Source of the DNA: Paracoccaceae bacterium | GTDB lineage: Bacteria; Pseudomonadota; Alphaproteobacteria; Rhodobacterales; Rhodobacteraceae | DNA length: 64,000 nucleotides | Direction of reading: 5' to 3' | NCBI GenBank assembly: GCA_007694945.1 | Contig: REER01000113.1 | Coordinates: 1-64,000, forward strand | In this document: in pieces, positions 8,921 through 18,542 of the stretch | Layout of the letters: the number at the start of each line of letters is the position of its first letter | How positions within the stretch are numbered: the stretch's first letter is position 1 | Notes under the pieces: model-generated | Seen by the model: the letters and a program-made list of their open reading frames with translations, nothing else | Told to the model about the DNA's origin: nothing | Databases searched by the model: none | Program-made: the position numbers and the translations under genes

Positions 8921-11293
8921 ATGCCAAAGGATGACGGCATCGGCGCCAGCGTGAAGCGGCGCGAAGACACGCGCTTTCTGACCGGCAACGGTCGCTATAC
9001 AGATGACATCAATCTGCGCGGACAGACCTATGTGCATTTCCTGCGCTCGGATGTGGCGCATGGCAAGATCAACGGCATCGACACCAGCGCGGCGGAAGCC
9101 ATGCCCGGTGTGCTCAAGATCTTCACCGCCACCGATTTCGAGAGCGCGGGCGGCATTCCTTGCGGCTGGCAGGTCACCGACCGACATGGCCAGCCGATGC
9201 AGGAGCCCAAGCACCCGATCCTCGCCGAGGGCAAGGTTCGTCATGTCGGCGACCCTATCGCCGCTGTCGTGGCCGAGACCTATGAGCAGGCGCGCGACGC
9301 GGCCGAGGCGATTGACCTCGATATCGAGGAGCTTGATCCCGTGGTCGACATGGTCAAGGCGCTGCAAGACGGTGCGCCCAAGGTCCATGACGATCTGACG
9401 TCGAACCTCTGCTACGACTGGGGTTTTGTCGAGGAGAACAAGGACGCGGTGAATGAGGCGTTCGGCAAGGCCGCGCATGTGGTCAGCCTCGAACTGACCA
9501 ACAACCGCCTTGTTGCCAACCCGATGGAACCGCGCGTCGCCGTGGGGGATTACGACCCTTGGGGCGACACGCATACACTTTACACTACCAGCCAGAACCC
9601 GCATGTGATCCGGCTTCTGATGGGCGCGTTCGTTCTGAGTATCCCCGAGCACAAGCTGCGCGTGGTGGCGCCCGATGTGGGCGGGGGGTTCGGCTCGAAG
9701 ATCTACCACTATGCCGAGGAAGCGTTTTGCACCTACGCCGCCAAGATCATCAAGCGTCCGGTGAAATGGACCTCGTCCCGGTCGGAGGCCTTCATTTCCG
9801 ACGCGCATGGCCGCGACCACAAGACCAAGATCGAACTTGCGCTCGATGCTGAGCATAATTTCATGGCCATCCGCACCGAGACCTACGCCAATATGGGCGC
9901 GTATCTCTCGACCTTCGCGCCCTCGATCCCGACCTGGCTGCATGGCACGCTCATGGCGGGGAATTACAAGACCCCGCTGATCTATGTGAACGTGAAGGCG
10001 GTGTTCACCAACACAGTGCCAGTCGATGCCTATCGCGGCGCAGGCCGCCCCGAGGCCACGTTCCAGATCGAGCGGCTGGTCGACAAGGCCGCACGCGAGT
10101 TGGGGGTGGACCCGGTGGAGCTGCGGCGCAAGAACTTCATCAAGCCTGAGGAGTTTCCGTATCAGACACCGGTCGCGGTGGTTTATGATACGGGCAACTA
10201 TCACGCCACAATGGACAAGATGCTGGAGCTAGCCGATTACGCGAATTTCGAGTCGCGTCGTGCGGAAAGCGCCAGGAACGGCAAGCTGCGCGGCTTCGGG
10301 ATCGCGCATTATATCGAGGCTTGCGGCATCGCGCCTTCGAACCTTGTCGGCCAGTTGGGCGCGCGGGCTGGGCTCTATGAGAGTGCTTCTGTGCGGGTGA
10401 ATGCCACGGGCTCGATCAGCGTCTACACCGGCAGCCATAGCCACGGGCAGGGACATGAGACGACCTTTGCTCAGGTCGTGGCCGACATGATCGGGGTTGA
10501 TGCGAACAGCATCGAGATCCACCATGGCGACACGTCGAACACGCCAATGGGCATGGGCACCTATGGCTCGCGCTCGCTGGCAGTGGGCGGCTCGGCCATC
10601 GTCAAGGCCACCAACAAGGTGATCGACAAGGCCAAGAAGATCGCGGCCCACCTGCTCGAAGCCGCGCCCGAAGATATCGAGCTGAAGGACGGCAAGTTCT
10701 CGGTCGCGGGCACGGATAAATCCGTGGACTGGTCCGGGGTGACGCTGGCGGCCTATGTTCCGCATAATTATCCGCTAGAAGACCTGGAGCCGGGGCTGGA
10801 GGAAACGGCCTTCTACGACCCGTCGAACTTCACCTATCCCTCGGGCGCCTATGGCTGCGAGATCGAGCTGGACCCCGAAACCGGCAAGATCGACATCCTG
10901 CGCTTCATCGCGGCGGATGATTTCGGCAATATCGTCAACCCGATGATCGTCGAAGGCCAGGTCCATGGCGGGCTTGCGCAGGGGATCGGGCAGGCACTGC
11001 TGGAAAACTGCGTCTATGACGAGAACGGCCAGCTTCTGTCGGGCAGCTACATGGATTACGCCATGCCGCGCTCGGATGATGTCCGTGGCTTCACGGTGGA
11101 TCATAGCTGCGTCACGCCCTGCACGCATAACCCGCTCGGTGTGAAAGGCTGCGGCGAAGCCGGAGCCATCGGCTCGCCGCCGGCGGTGGTGAATGCCGCC
11201 ATCGACGCGCTGCACCGGGCAGGGCACACCCACGTCAAACATATCGACATGCCCCTGACGCCCTCGCGCGTCTGGGCGGCGATGAACGGCTGA
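8921..11293 (+). CDS. coxL: Form II CoxL-like molybdopterin hydroxylase large subunit
   Basis: Xanthine dehydrogenase family; active-site loop [14 protein letters not shown] (AYRGAGR, form II) rather than AYRCSFR. Confidence 0.92.
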   Translation: MPKDDGIGASVKRREDTRFLTGNGRYTDDINLRGQTYVHFLRSDVAHGKINGIDTSAAEAMPGVLKIFTATDFESAGGIPCGWQVTDRHGQPMQEPKHPILAEGKVRHVGDPIAAVVAETYEQARDAAEAIDLDIEELDPVVDMVKALQDGAPKVHDDLTSNLCYDWGFVEENKDAVNEAFGKAAHVVSLELTNNRLVANPMEPRVAVGDYDPWGDTHTLYTTSQNPHVIRLLMGAFVLSIPEHKLRVVAPDVGGGFGSKIYHYAEEAFCTYAAKIIKRPVKWTSSRSEAFISDAHGRDHKTKIELALDAEHNFMAIRTETYANMGAYLSTFAPSIPTWLHGTLMAGNYKTPLIYVNVKAVFTNTVPVDAYRGAGRPEATFQIERLVDKAARELGVDPVELRRKNFIKPEEFPYQTPVAVVYDTGNYHATMDKMLELADYANFESRRAESARNGKLRGFGIAHYIEACGIAPSNLVGQLGARAGLYESASVRVNATGSISVYTGSHSHGQGHETTFAQVVADMIGVDANSIEIHHGDTSNTPMGMGTYGSRSLAVGGSAIVKATNKVIDKAKKIAAHLLEAAPEDIELKDGKFSVAGTDKSVDWSGVTLAAYVPHNYPLEDLEPGLEETAFYDPSNFTYPSGAYGCEIELDPETGKIDILRFIAADDFGNIVNPMIVEGQVHGGLAQGIGQALLENCVYDENGQLLSGSYMDYAMPRSDDVRGFTVDHSCVTPCTHNPLGVKGCGEAGAIGSPPAVVNAAIDALHRAGHTHVKHIDMPLTPSRVWAAMNG

Positions 11294-11307
11294 GGGAGGA
11301 AAGAAAG

Positions 11308-12096
11308 ATGCATAATTTCGAGTTCGTGAAACCCTCAAGCGTTGCCGATGCGGTCGCTGCGCTGGCCAATGGCGAGGCGCAGCCGCTTTCAGGTGGTCAG
11401 ACGCTGATCCCTTCTATGAAGGCGCGGCTCAATGCGCCCGAGGTTCTGGTCAGCCTGACCGGCATTGCCGAGATGCAGGGCGTCAGCCGCGATGGTGGCG
11501 CGCTGGAGATTGGCGCAGCAACGCCCCACGCCACCGTCGCTCGCGAGGCGGCCAGCCATTTCCCCGGCTTGGCCGGGCTGGCGGGCCAGATCGGCGACCC
11601 GGCGGTGCGGGCGCGGGGCACGATTGGCGGTAGCATCGCCAATAACGACCCTTCGGCCTGCTATCCGGCGGCGGCGCTGGGTACCGGGGCGACCATCGTC
11701 ACCGACCGACGCGAGATTGCGGCTGATGACTTCTTTCAGGGCATGTTCACCACTGCGCTGGACGAGGGCGAGTTAATCACCAAGGTACGCTTCCCGATTC
11801 CGGGTGCATCGGCCTATGCCAAATTCCTTCAACCGGCCTCGCGCTTTGCACTGACCGGTGTGTTCGTGGCGAAATATGCCTCGGGCGTGCGGGTGGCGGT
11901 GACGGGCGCTTCCGAGGATGGTGTCTTCCGCTGGGCCGAAGCCGAGGCAGCGCTGTCGTCGAATTTTGACGCCGAGGCCGTTGCAGGGCTGTCAGTGCCA
12001 GCGAATGGGATGATCTCGGACCTGCACGGAACATCCGAGTATCGCGCTCATCTGGTCCGCGTGATGACCCAGCGGGCGGTACGCGCGGCAAGCTGA
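11308..12096 (+). CDS. coxM: CO dehydrogenase-type FAD-binding medium subunit
   Basis: FAD motifs PLSGGQTLIPSMKARL and ARGTIGGSIANNDPSACYPAA; S-L-M order. Confidence 0.92.
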   Translation: MHNFEFVKPSSVADAVAALANGEAQPLSGGQTLIPSMKARLNAPEVLVSLTGIAEMQGVSRDGGALEIGAATPHATVAREAASHFPGLAGLAGQIGDPAVRARGTIGGSIANNDPSACYPAAALGTGATIVTDRREIAADDFFQGMFTTALDEGELITKVRFPIPGASAYAKFLQPASRFALTGVFVAKYASGVRVAVTGASEDGVFRWAEAEAALSSNFDAEAVAGLSVPANGMISDLHGTSEYRAHLVRVMTQRAVRAAS

Positions 12097-12120
12097 CCCG
12101 CGCCACCTGTGCGAAAACGA

Positions 12121-12145
12121 AGAGGGCCTGCGCGGCCCTCTTTTT
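12121..12145 (+). terminator. Rho-independent terminator
   Basis: agagggcc-tgcg-cggccctc followed by ttttt. Confidence 0.8.
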
Positions 12146-12211
12146 GGTTGGGCCTTGGAATCGCCGGATGGATCGTTAGCTTGAACAGCAACCCAATATG
12201 TAGGAGCAGAC

Positions 12212-12910
12212 ATGAGCATCGACCTTCACTACTGGCCCACCCCGAATGGTTGGAAAATCTCCATCGCGCTCGAGGAAATGGGCCTGCCCTACGAGGTGCA
12301 TTACGTCAATATCGGCGCAGGTGACCAGTTCGCGCCCGAGTTTCTGAAAATCGCACCGAATAACCGCATGCCGGCCATCGTCGACCCGGACGGCCCGGAT
12401 GGCGCACCAATCTCGATTTTCGAGTCCGGCGCGATCCTCCAATATCTGGCGCGCAAGACGGGGCATTTCTATGGTGCCTCCGAGCGTGACCGGGTGGCGG
12501 TCGATCAGTGGCTCATGTGGCAGATGGGCGGTGTCGGGCCGATGGCGGGGCAGGCGCATCACTTCCTGAAATACGCGCCTTCGCTTGAGCCGCCGCAGGA
12601 TCTGCCCTATGCAAAGGATCGCTATCGCAATGAGGTTGCACGGCTCTATGGGGTTCTGGACCGTCAACTCGCGAAGAATCAGTATGTTGCTGGCAGTTTC
12701 TATTCCATCGCAGATATGGCGATCTGGCCTTGGGCGACACTCTGGGAGGGGCAGGCGCAAACGCTGGACGACAAGCCGAATATGGCACGCTGGCTGGATG
12801 AGCTGGGCGCACGTCCGGCGGTGCAAACGGGGCGTGCGCTGGGCGAAGAGATGCGCTCGAATGTGCAGAGTGACCGCAAGGCGCAACAGGTGCTTTTCGG
12901 CAAGCGCTGA
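12212..12910 (+). CDS. Glutathione S-transferase family protein
   Basis: IDLHYWPTPNGWKISIALEEMGLPYEVHYVNIGAGDQFAPEFLKIAPNNRMPAIVD. Confidence 0.95.
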   Translation: MSIDLHYWPTPNGWKISIALEEMGLPYEVHYVNIGAGDQFAPEFLKIAPNNRMPAIVDPDGPDGAPISIFESGAILQYLARKTGHFYGASERDRVAVDQWLMWQMGGVGPMAGQAHHFLKYAPSLEPPQDLPYAKDRYRNEVARLYGVLDRQLAKNQYVAGSFYSIADMAIWPWATLWEGQAQTLDDKPNMARWLDELGARPAVQTGRALGEEMRSNVQSDRKAQQVLFGKR

Positions 12911-12926
12911 GCGCTGCTGTGACCGG

Positions 12927-12950
12927 GCCGCGCCTTTCAGGCGCGGCCTG
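12927..12950. terminator. Hairpin between convergent genes
   Basis: ggccgcgcc-tttca-ggcgcggcc inverted repeat between convergent gst and host-attachment-type gene. Confidence 0.5.
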
Positions 12951-12955
12951 CGCTC

Positions 12956-13405
12956 TCAGAGCGGGTCAATATCGGCTGCGACCAATGCGCCGATCTTTTC
13001 CAGCGGATGATGTGTCAGATCTTTGTCGATCTCGGCCATGATTGTTTTGCGCGCCGCGTCGGAAATCTCGCTGCGCAGCACCGAGAGAGTATGCGGCGGT
13101 GCAACGACAATCAACCGCCCGATGCCCTTCTTCGTCACCAGCTTGTTGATCTTGGCAGCAACTTGCGCCGCGAAACGGTCACGGGCAAGTTGATCGTGGT
13201 CGGTCATTTCCATGGCAGAGAGTTGCTGCTTGCCGGTATCCTGCATGCGCCCGGGCCGGTCTGCGAGTTCCATATCGGTGCCGTCGCTTTCTGCCCGCTC
13301 GTGCAGGCTCAGTTTTGGCTTGTCCGGGGTACCGATATTTTCGAGAAACAGGGCGCGTTCTCCGCCCGCAGCGATGATCCAGATTCCCTTGGCCAGCAAT
13401 GCCAT
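12956..13405 (-). CDS. Host attachment protein family (bacterial eRF1-like fold)
   Basis: MALLAKGIWIIAAGGERALFLEN...VAAKINKLVTKKGIGRLIVVAPPHTLSVLRSEIS. Confidence 0.75.
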   Translation of the reverse strand: MALLAKGIWIIAAGGERALFLENIGTPDKPKLSLHERAESDGTDMELADRPGRMQDTGKQQLSAMEMTDHDQLARDRFAAQVAAKINKLVTKKGIGRLIVVAPPHTLSVLRSEISDAARKTIMAEIDKDLTHHPLEKIGALVAADIDPL

Positions 13406-13591
13406 GTAACTCTCCTTCTTTCCAGCGCCCAATGTAGCGCATAACCGTGAGTTGGGTGCTTTGGCGCGGCGGCGCAACCCTTGAGCACCCGGAAATCGAC
13501 GGCAGCCTCTCTAGGCGTGCGCAAAGAAAAAGAAACAGGCGGTTGCGCTAGCGGCAACCGCCTTTTCCGATTTATGGTAATTGAGCCGCGA

Positions 13592-14191
13592 TCACATCCG
13601 CGAGGCCACGTTTTCCCAGTTCACCAGCTTCTCGAGGAAGTTTGACAGATAGGCCGGGCGCTTGTTGCGGAAGTCGATATAGTAGCTGTGCTCCCACACA
13701 TCACAGCCCAGGAGCGCCGTCTGGCCGAAGCAGAGCGGGTTCACGCCATTCTCGGTCTTGGTGACTTTCAGCGACCCGTCCTGATCCTTGACCAGCCAGC
13801 ACCAGCCCGAACCGAACTGACCCGCACCGGCAGCGGCGAAATCTTCCTTGAACTTGTCGACCGAACCGAAGCTGTCGACCAGCGCTTTTTCCAGTTCGCC
13901 CGGCATCTTCTTCTCACCCGGCGCCATCATTTCCCAGAACTGGTTGTGGTTCCAGTGCTGTGAGGCATTGTTGAAGATGCCCGATTGGGCTACGGCGCCC
14001 GACTGATAGGTTCCGGTGATGATATCCTCGAGTGATTTGCCTTCCCACTCGGTGCCCGCGATCAGCTTGTTGCCATTGTCGACATAGGCCTTGTGGTGAA
14101 TGTCATGGTGAAACTCCAGCGTCTCGGCGCTCATTCCCAGATCGGCCAGCGCGTCATGGGCATAGGGAAGGTCGGGAAGGGTGAAAGACAT
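13592..14191 (-). CDS. sodB: Superoxide dismutase [Fe/Mn]
   Basis: FTLPDLPYAHDALADLGMSAETLEFHHDIHHKAYVDN...DVWEHSYYIDFRNKRPAYLSNFLEKLVNW. Confidence 0.97.
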   Translation of the reverse strand: MSFTLPDLPYAHDALADLGMSAETLEFHHDIHHKAYVDNGNKLIAGTEWEGKSLEDIITGTYQSGAVAQSGIFNNASQHWNHNQFWEMMAPGEKKMPGELEKALVDSFGSVDKFKEDFAAAGAGQFGSGWCWLVKDQDGSLKVTKTENGVNPLCFGQTALLGCDVWEHSYYIDFRNKRPAYLSNFLEKLVNWENVASRM

Positions 14192-14289
14192 GCGTTTTCC
14201 TCGTCTGTTGTTAGGATTTGACTGCCCTGAATAAGAGACTTCCACCGCCCGAGGTCAAGGGGCAGCGCCAAAACTCCCGGGTTTTCCGC

Positions 14290-14847
14290 TCAGGAATAAA
14301 GGCAGGGTTCCGAACCGGGCAGGGCAGCAGTGGTCAGCAGATCGAACATGTATTGCGCGACCGAGCGGAAGCAGACAAGGCGCATCTCGTCCTCGCCCGC
14401 GACCCAGATCGCGGCGGCCACCTGACCGGCGCGAGTGCGCCGGATCTCGCCCGGTTTGAGTGCTGCGAAATCGACCGGACAGAGCTTGGCGAGCACATCG
14501 GGCGCGCCCTTGCCCCTGAGCGCGAAGACCGCGCGCGCGTCCGAGACATTGGCCACAGTGGCGAACTCGCCGCGCAATTCCTCCTGCAGCGTGCGGGTTG
14601 CCTCTGCGGCCTCGCTATAGGGCAGCATCAGCAGTAATTCGTCGGGCGACATCCAGGCAAGGCTGCGCTCGTCTGCCTGCGTGATGGCCCGTTGCGCGGG
14701 AATATCGAGCCCGAGCGGCGCGAGGGCGAAGGTAAGGCGTCCGAGATCGCCGCGCAGCGTGATCATGCCGCGAAGCCCGGCTTCCGCCACGGTCACGAAG
14801 CCCTCGGATGCCGCCCCGGGCAAAGCGCTTAAGAGTTGGTCAGACAT
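14290..14847 (-). CDS. soxG: Sarcosine oxidase gamma subunit
   Basis: SoxG-like sequence; overlaps soxA by 8 bp in a sox operon. Confidence 0.88.
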   Translation of the reverse strand: MSDQLLSALPGAASEGFVTVAEAGLRGMITLRGDLGRLTFALAPLGLDIPAQRAITQADERSLAWMSPDELLLMLPYSEAAEATRTLQEELRGEFATVANVSDARAVFALRGKGAPDVLAKLCPVDFAALKPGEIRRTRAGQVAAAIWVAGEDEMRLVCFRSVAQYMFDLLTTAALPGSEPCLYS

Positions 14848-17800
14848 TCTGTCGCTCCCCGTCCTTGTCGATCAGCACCGGGTCCACGATCCGCACCTTG
14901 ATGACCTTGTCCTTTGGGCCCGCGAAGCGCAGCACTTCGCCCATCCGTTCCGTCCCGCGTGCGACCAGCCCCATGGCAATACCGCGCCCCAGATTGGCCG
15001 AGTAATAGGTCGACGTCACACGCCCCTCGGTGCGGGCCTGCTTGTTGGCGTTCCGCCCCGAGAGCACAGCAAGCCCCCCGTGTGGCAGTACCGAGCCGTC
15101 GAGCGTTTCCAGCCCGACGAGCTTCCAGCGTTCGGGGTCCTGCATGGCCACGCGCTCCATCCCGCGTTTGCCAAGGAAATCGGTCTTCTTCTTGCTGATG
15201 GCCCAGTTGAGACCAAGGTCTTGCGGGATGACGGTGCCGTCGGTCTCATCCCCGATCATGATGAAGCCCTTTTCGGCGCGCAGGATATGCAGCGCTTCGG
15301 TGCCATAAGGCATGACGCCAAGGCTCTCACCGGCCTGCAACAGTGCGTCCCAAAGCGCGCGGCCCTGACCGGCGGGCACCGCAATCTCGAAGCTCAACTC
15401 ACCCGAGAAGCTGATCCGGAAGACGCGAGCGTCAAACCCGCCAAGCTTGCCTTCGGTCCAGCCCATGAAGGGCAGCGCGTCGCGGCTGAGATCCGTCCCA
15501 CCCAAACCTTCGAGAAGGCGCCGGGCCTGTGGCCCGGCGACGGCCACTTGCGCATATTGCTCAGTGAGATTGACCGTGTGCACCTGCCAGTCCCACCACT
15601 CACATTGCAGCCAATCCTCCATCCAGCCATGGATATGATCGGCCCCGCCGGACGTCGTGTGGACGAGGAAGGAATTCTCATCGAGCCGCGCCACGACCCC
15701 GTCATCCATCAGAAAGCCGTTTTCGTTGCACATCAGTCCGTATCGGCATTTGCCTGGCTTCAGGCTGCTCATCATGTTGGTATAGAGCATGTCCATGAAA
15801 CGGGGCGCATCGGGGCCCGAGACGAGGATCTTGCCCAGTGTCGAGGCATCGAGCAGACCCACTGCCTCGCGGACATTGCGCACCTCGCGATTGACCGCCT
15901 TTGTGCGGCTCTCGCCTGCGCGGCGATAGGTATAGGGCCGGCGCCATTGGCCGACCGGTTCCCAATCGGCGCCGTTGGCCGCGTGCCAGTCATGCATCGG
16001 CGTGCGGCGCAGCGGCTGGAACACATCGCCTACGGCCCCGCCTGCAATCGCGCCCATCGAGATGGGGGTATAGGGCGGGCGGAAAGTGGTGGTGCCGGTT
16101 GCCGGGATCGGTTGGCCCAATGCATCAGAAAGCACCGCGAGGCCATTGATATTGCTGAGCTTCCCTTGATCGGTCGCCATGCCGAGCGTGGTATAGCGCT
16201 TGGTATGCTCGACCGACTGGAAGCCTTCGCGCGCGGCGAGTTGGACGTCCGAGACTTTCACGTCATTCTGGAAATCGAGCCACATCTTGGCGCGCAACTC
16301 GTATTCCGCCTGCCGCGGCATGATCCAGACAGGCTCCATCGGGGCCTCGTCATGGGTGGTATCTGTCGCTGCGGGGCCGGTTTCGGCGGTGGGCGTGAAT
16401 GCCTGCGCGGACTCAAGGCCGGCGGCATTGGCCTCGGCGAGCACGGCGCCCAATCTGCCATTCGCTGCGCCGCAAACGCGCAGATTGGGGCGGCCGTCGG
16501 CCCCGGTAGGCGGGCGGTCGGGGTCGGGGCGGAAGAAATGGCCCGCTTCGTCCCAGATCAGCTTGCCGCCGCAATGGGACCACAGATGCACGGCCGGAGA
16601 CCAGCCGCCGGACATGCCCACGGCATCGCAGGAGAGCTGTTCGGTGAAGGCAACACCGCGGCTGTCGATGGCGCAGATTTCGACGCCCTTGACACGCTTG
16701 CTGCCCTTGACCTTGCGAATGCCGCTGCTTTCGATGATGCGGATTCCTGCAGAGCGCGCTGCCTGCGGTAGCGCGCCCGTCACGTCCGCACGCGCATCGA
16801 TGACCGCGACCACGCCCAGCCCCGCGCGGCGCATCGCGATGGCGGTGCGATAGGCGTCGTCATTATTGGTGACGATTACAGCATCACGGCCCGGCGCGAC
16901 TGCGTAATTGACCAGATAATCGCGGATGGCCGAGGCGAGCATCACTCCGGGCAGATCATTGCCCGCGAAGGAGAGTGGGCGTTCGATGGCACCTGTGGCG
17001 GTAATGATCTGACCAGCCCGCATCCGCCAGAGTCGGTGACGGGGGCCATGGCTGCCGGGGATGTGGTCGGAGACGCGCTCATAGCCTAAGGTATAGCCAT
17101 GGTCATGAATGCCGGCGCCCATGCAGCGCAGGCGAATCTCGACATTCTCCATCTTTTCAAGACGTTCAACTGTGGTCTTGATCCAATCCTCGGCAGGTTT
17201 GCCGTCGATTTCGACCCCGTCCACCGGCGCCCGCCCGCCCCAATGCGCGGTCTGTTCCCAGAGTGCGACGCGCGCGCCTGCCTCGGCGGCTGCAAGCGCT
17301 GCTTGCAGCCCGGCAATCCCGCCACCGATGACCAGCACATCCGCGAAGGCATAAATCTGCTCATAGCGGTCGGCATCGCAGCTTTTCGCGTCGGGAGCCT
17401 CGCCCAGACCCGCCGAGCGGCGGATGATCGGCTCGTAGACGTGTTTCCAGAAGGCGCGGGGCCAGAGGAAGGTCTTGTAATAGAAGCCAGCCGTCAGGAA
17501 TTGCGGCACCAGATTGTTGACCGCCAGCAGGTCGAGATCAAGGTTCGGCCAATGGTTCTGGCTGCGCGCGCGGAGCCCCTCGAAGAGCTCGGTCGAGGTG
17601 GCGCGCTGATTGGGCTCGAAACGGTTGCCAGAGCCGAGGCCCACGAGTGCGTTGGGTTCCTCTGCACCCGAGGCGACAACCCCGCGCGGGCGGTGATACT
17701 TGAACGAGCGCCCGACCAGCATCTGGTCGGCGGCAAGCAGGCTGGCGGCCAGCGTATCGCCCTTGTAGCCGGACATCTGCTTGCCGTTGAAGCTGAAGCG

Positions 17801-17854
17801 CAAAGGCGTGCCGCGGTCGATCAACCGACCGCCGGAAGACAGGCGATGGCTCAT
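14840..17854 (-). CDS. soxA: Sarcosine oxidase alpha subunit
   Basis: FSFNGKQMSGYKGDTLAASLLAADQMLVGRSFKYHRPRG, DVLVIGGGIAGLQAALAAAEAGARVALWEQ, C-terminal aminomethyltransferase domain. Confidence 0.95.
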   Translation of the reverse strand: MSHRLSSGGRLIDRGTPLRFSFNGKQMSGYKGDTLAASLLAADQMLVGRSFKYHRPRGVVASGAEEPNALVGLGSGNRFEPNQRATSTELFEGLRARSQNHWPNLDLDLLAVNNLVPQFLTAGFYYKTFLWPRAFWKHVYEPIIRRSAGLGEAPDAKSCDADRYEQIYAFADVLVIGGGIAGLQAALAAAEAGARVALWEQTAHWGGRAPVDGVEIDGKPAEDWIKTTVERLEKMENVEIRLRCMGAGIHDHGYTLGYERVSDHIPGSHGPRHRLWRMRAGQIITATGAIERPLSFAGNDLPGVMLASAIRDYLVNYAVAPGRDAVIVTNNDDAYRTAIAMRRAGLGVVAVIDARADVTGALPQAARSAGIRIIESSGIRKVKGSKRVKGVEICAIDSRGVAFTEQLSCDAVGMSGGWSPAVHLWSHCGGKLIWDEAGHFFRPDPDRPPTGADGRPNLRVCGAANGRLGAVLAEANAAGLESAQAFTPTAETGPAATDTTHDEAPMEPVWIMPRQAEYELRAKMWLDFQNDVKVSDVQLAAREGFQSVEHTKRYTTLGMATDQGKLSNINGLAVLSDALGQPIPATGTTTFRPPYTPISMGAIAGGAVGDVFQPLRRTPMHDWHAANGADWEPVGQWRRPYTYRRAGESRTKAVNREVRNVREAVGLLDASTLGKILVSGPDAPRFMDMLYTNMMSSLKPGKCRYGLMCNENGFLMDDGVVARLDENSFLVHTTSGGADHIHGWMEDWLQCEWWDWQVHTVNLTEQYAQVAVAGPQARRLLEGLGGTDLSRDALPFMGWTEGKLGGFDARVFRISFSGELSFEIAVPAGQGRALWDALLQAGESLGVMPYGTEALHILRAEKGFIMIGDETDGTVIPQDLGLNWAISKKKTDFLGKRGMERVAMQDPERWKLVGLETLDGSVLPHGGLAVLSGRNANKQARTEGRVTSTYYSANLGRGIAMGLVARGTERMGEVLRFAGPKDKVIKVRIVDPVLIDKDGERQNV

Positions 17855-18174
17855 TGGGCGCCCTCCCAGTCCGGGCGACGGGCGCGGATTTTCTCGATGA
17901 CCTCGGCGGGCGGCTCGAGCGTCTGGGCCGGGTAGGTGGCGAAGACCTCGAGCGTCATTGTGCAGCGTGCCGCGATGAACCATTTGCCGCAGCCATAGGC
18001 ATGGCGCCAGCGCTCGAAATGCACGCCGCGCGGGTTCTTGCGCTGGAACATGTAGGCGTCGAATTCCTCATCCGAGGAGCCAGGGCCAAAGCGCTTGAGA
18101 TGCGCCTCGCCACCCGGGGTGAATTCGGTTTCCTCGGCAGTGACGCCGCAGCAGGGGCAGGTCAGCAGGAGCAT
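17851..18174 (-). CDS. soxD: Sarcosine oxidase delta subunit
   Basis: MLLLTCPCCGVTAEETEFTPGGEAHLKRFG...NPRGVHFERWRHAYGCGKWFIAARCT. Confidence 0.95.
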   Translation of the reverse strand: MLLLTCPCCGVTAEETEFTPGGEAHLKRFGPGSSDEEFDAYMFQRKNPRGVHFERWRHAYGCGKWFIAARCTMTLEVFATYPAQTLEPPAEVIEKIRARRPDWEGAQ

Positions 18175-18244
18175 GTATCAGGCCCCCCCGCTTGGTTGGG
18201 TCGTTTGAGTATTTTTGGCAAGATGAAAGGGCGGGGTGGAGCGT

Positions 18245-18433
18245 TCAGTCCACCGGGACAGAGAAGGCCGGGGGGCGGGGGTCCGTGAGAGGGCCTGCGA
18301 GGCCCCCTGTGGTCTGCGCCCAGTAGAGACCGGCGACAGCAAGCGGCAGGAAGATGCCGAAAGCGAAGCCAGCGGCTTTTTGCGGCTGCGACTGGATCTG
18401 CGCGATGGCGCGCTGGATACGGGGGAAGCGCAT
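18245..18433 (-). CDS. Small membrane protein (62 aa) encoded inside the sox operon
   Basis: MRFPRIQRAIAQIQSQPQKAAGFAFGIFLPLAVAGLYWAQTTGGLAGPLTD; one predicted TM; gagacacc upstream. Confidence 0.5.
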   Translation of the reverse strand: MRFPRIQRAIAQIQSQPQKAAGFAFGIFLPLAVAGLYWAQTTGGLAGPLTDPRPPAFSVPVD

Positions 18434-18542
18434 GGTGTCTCCTCGTGAGTGTTCGCGAGCGAATGTATGCGCCGAGGCAGGATTGTCATGGGGGAATCCG
18501 TCAATATTCGCGAAAAATCATGCAGTGGCAGGAATCGGATCA

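Noticed and set aside
12956-13405. Host attachment family protein as an anti-phage or host interaction factor
   Set aside because: Family name is historical; nothing in the neighbourhood supports such a role.
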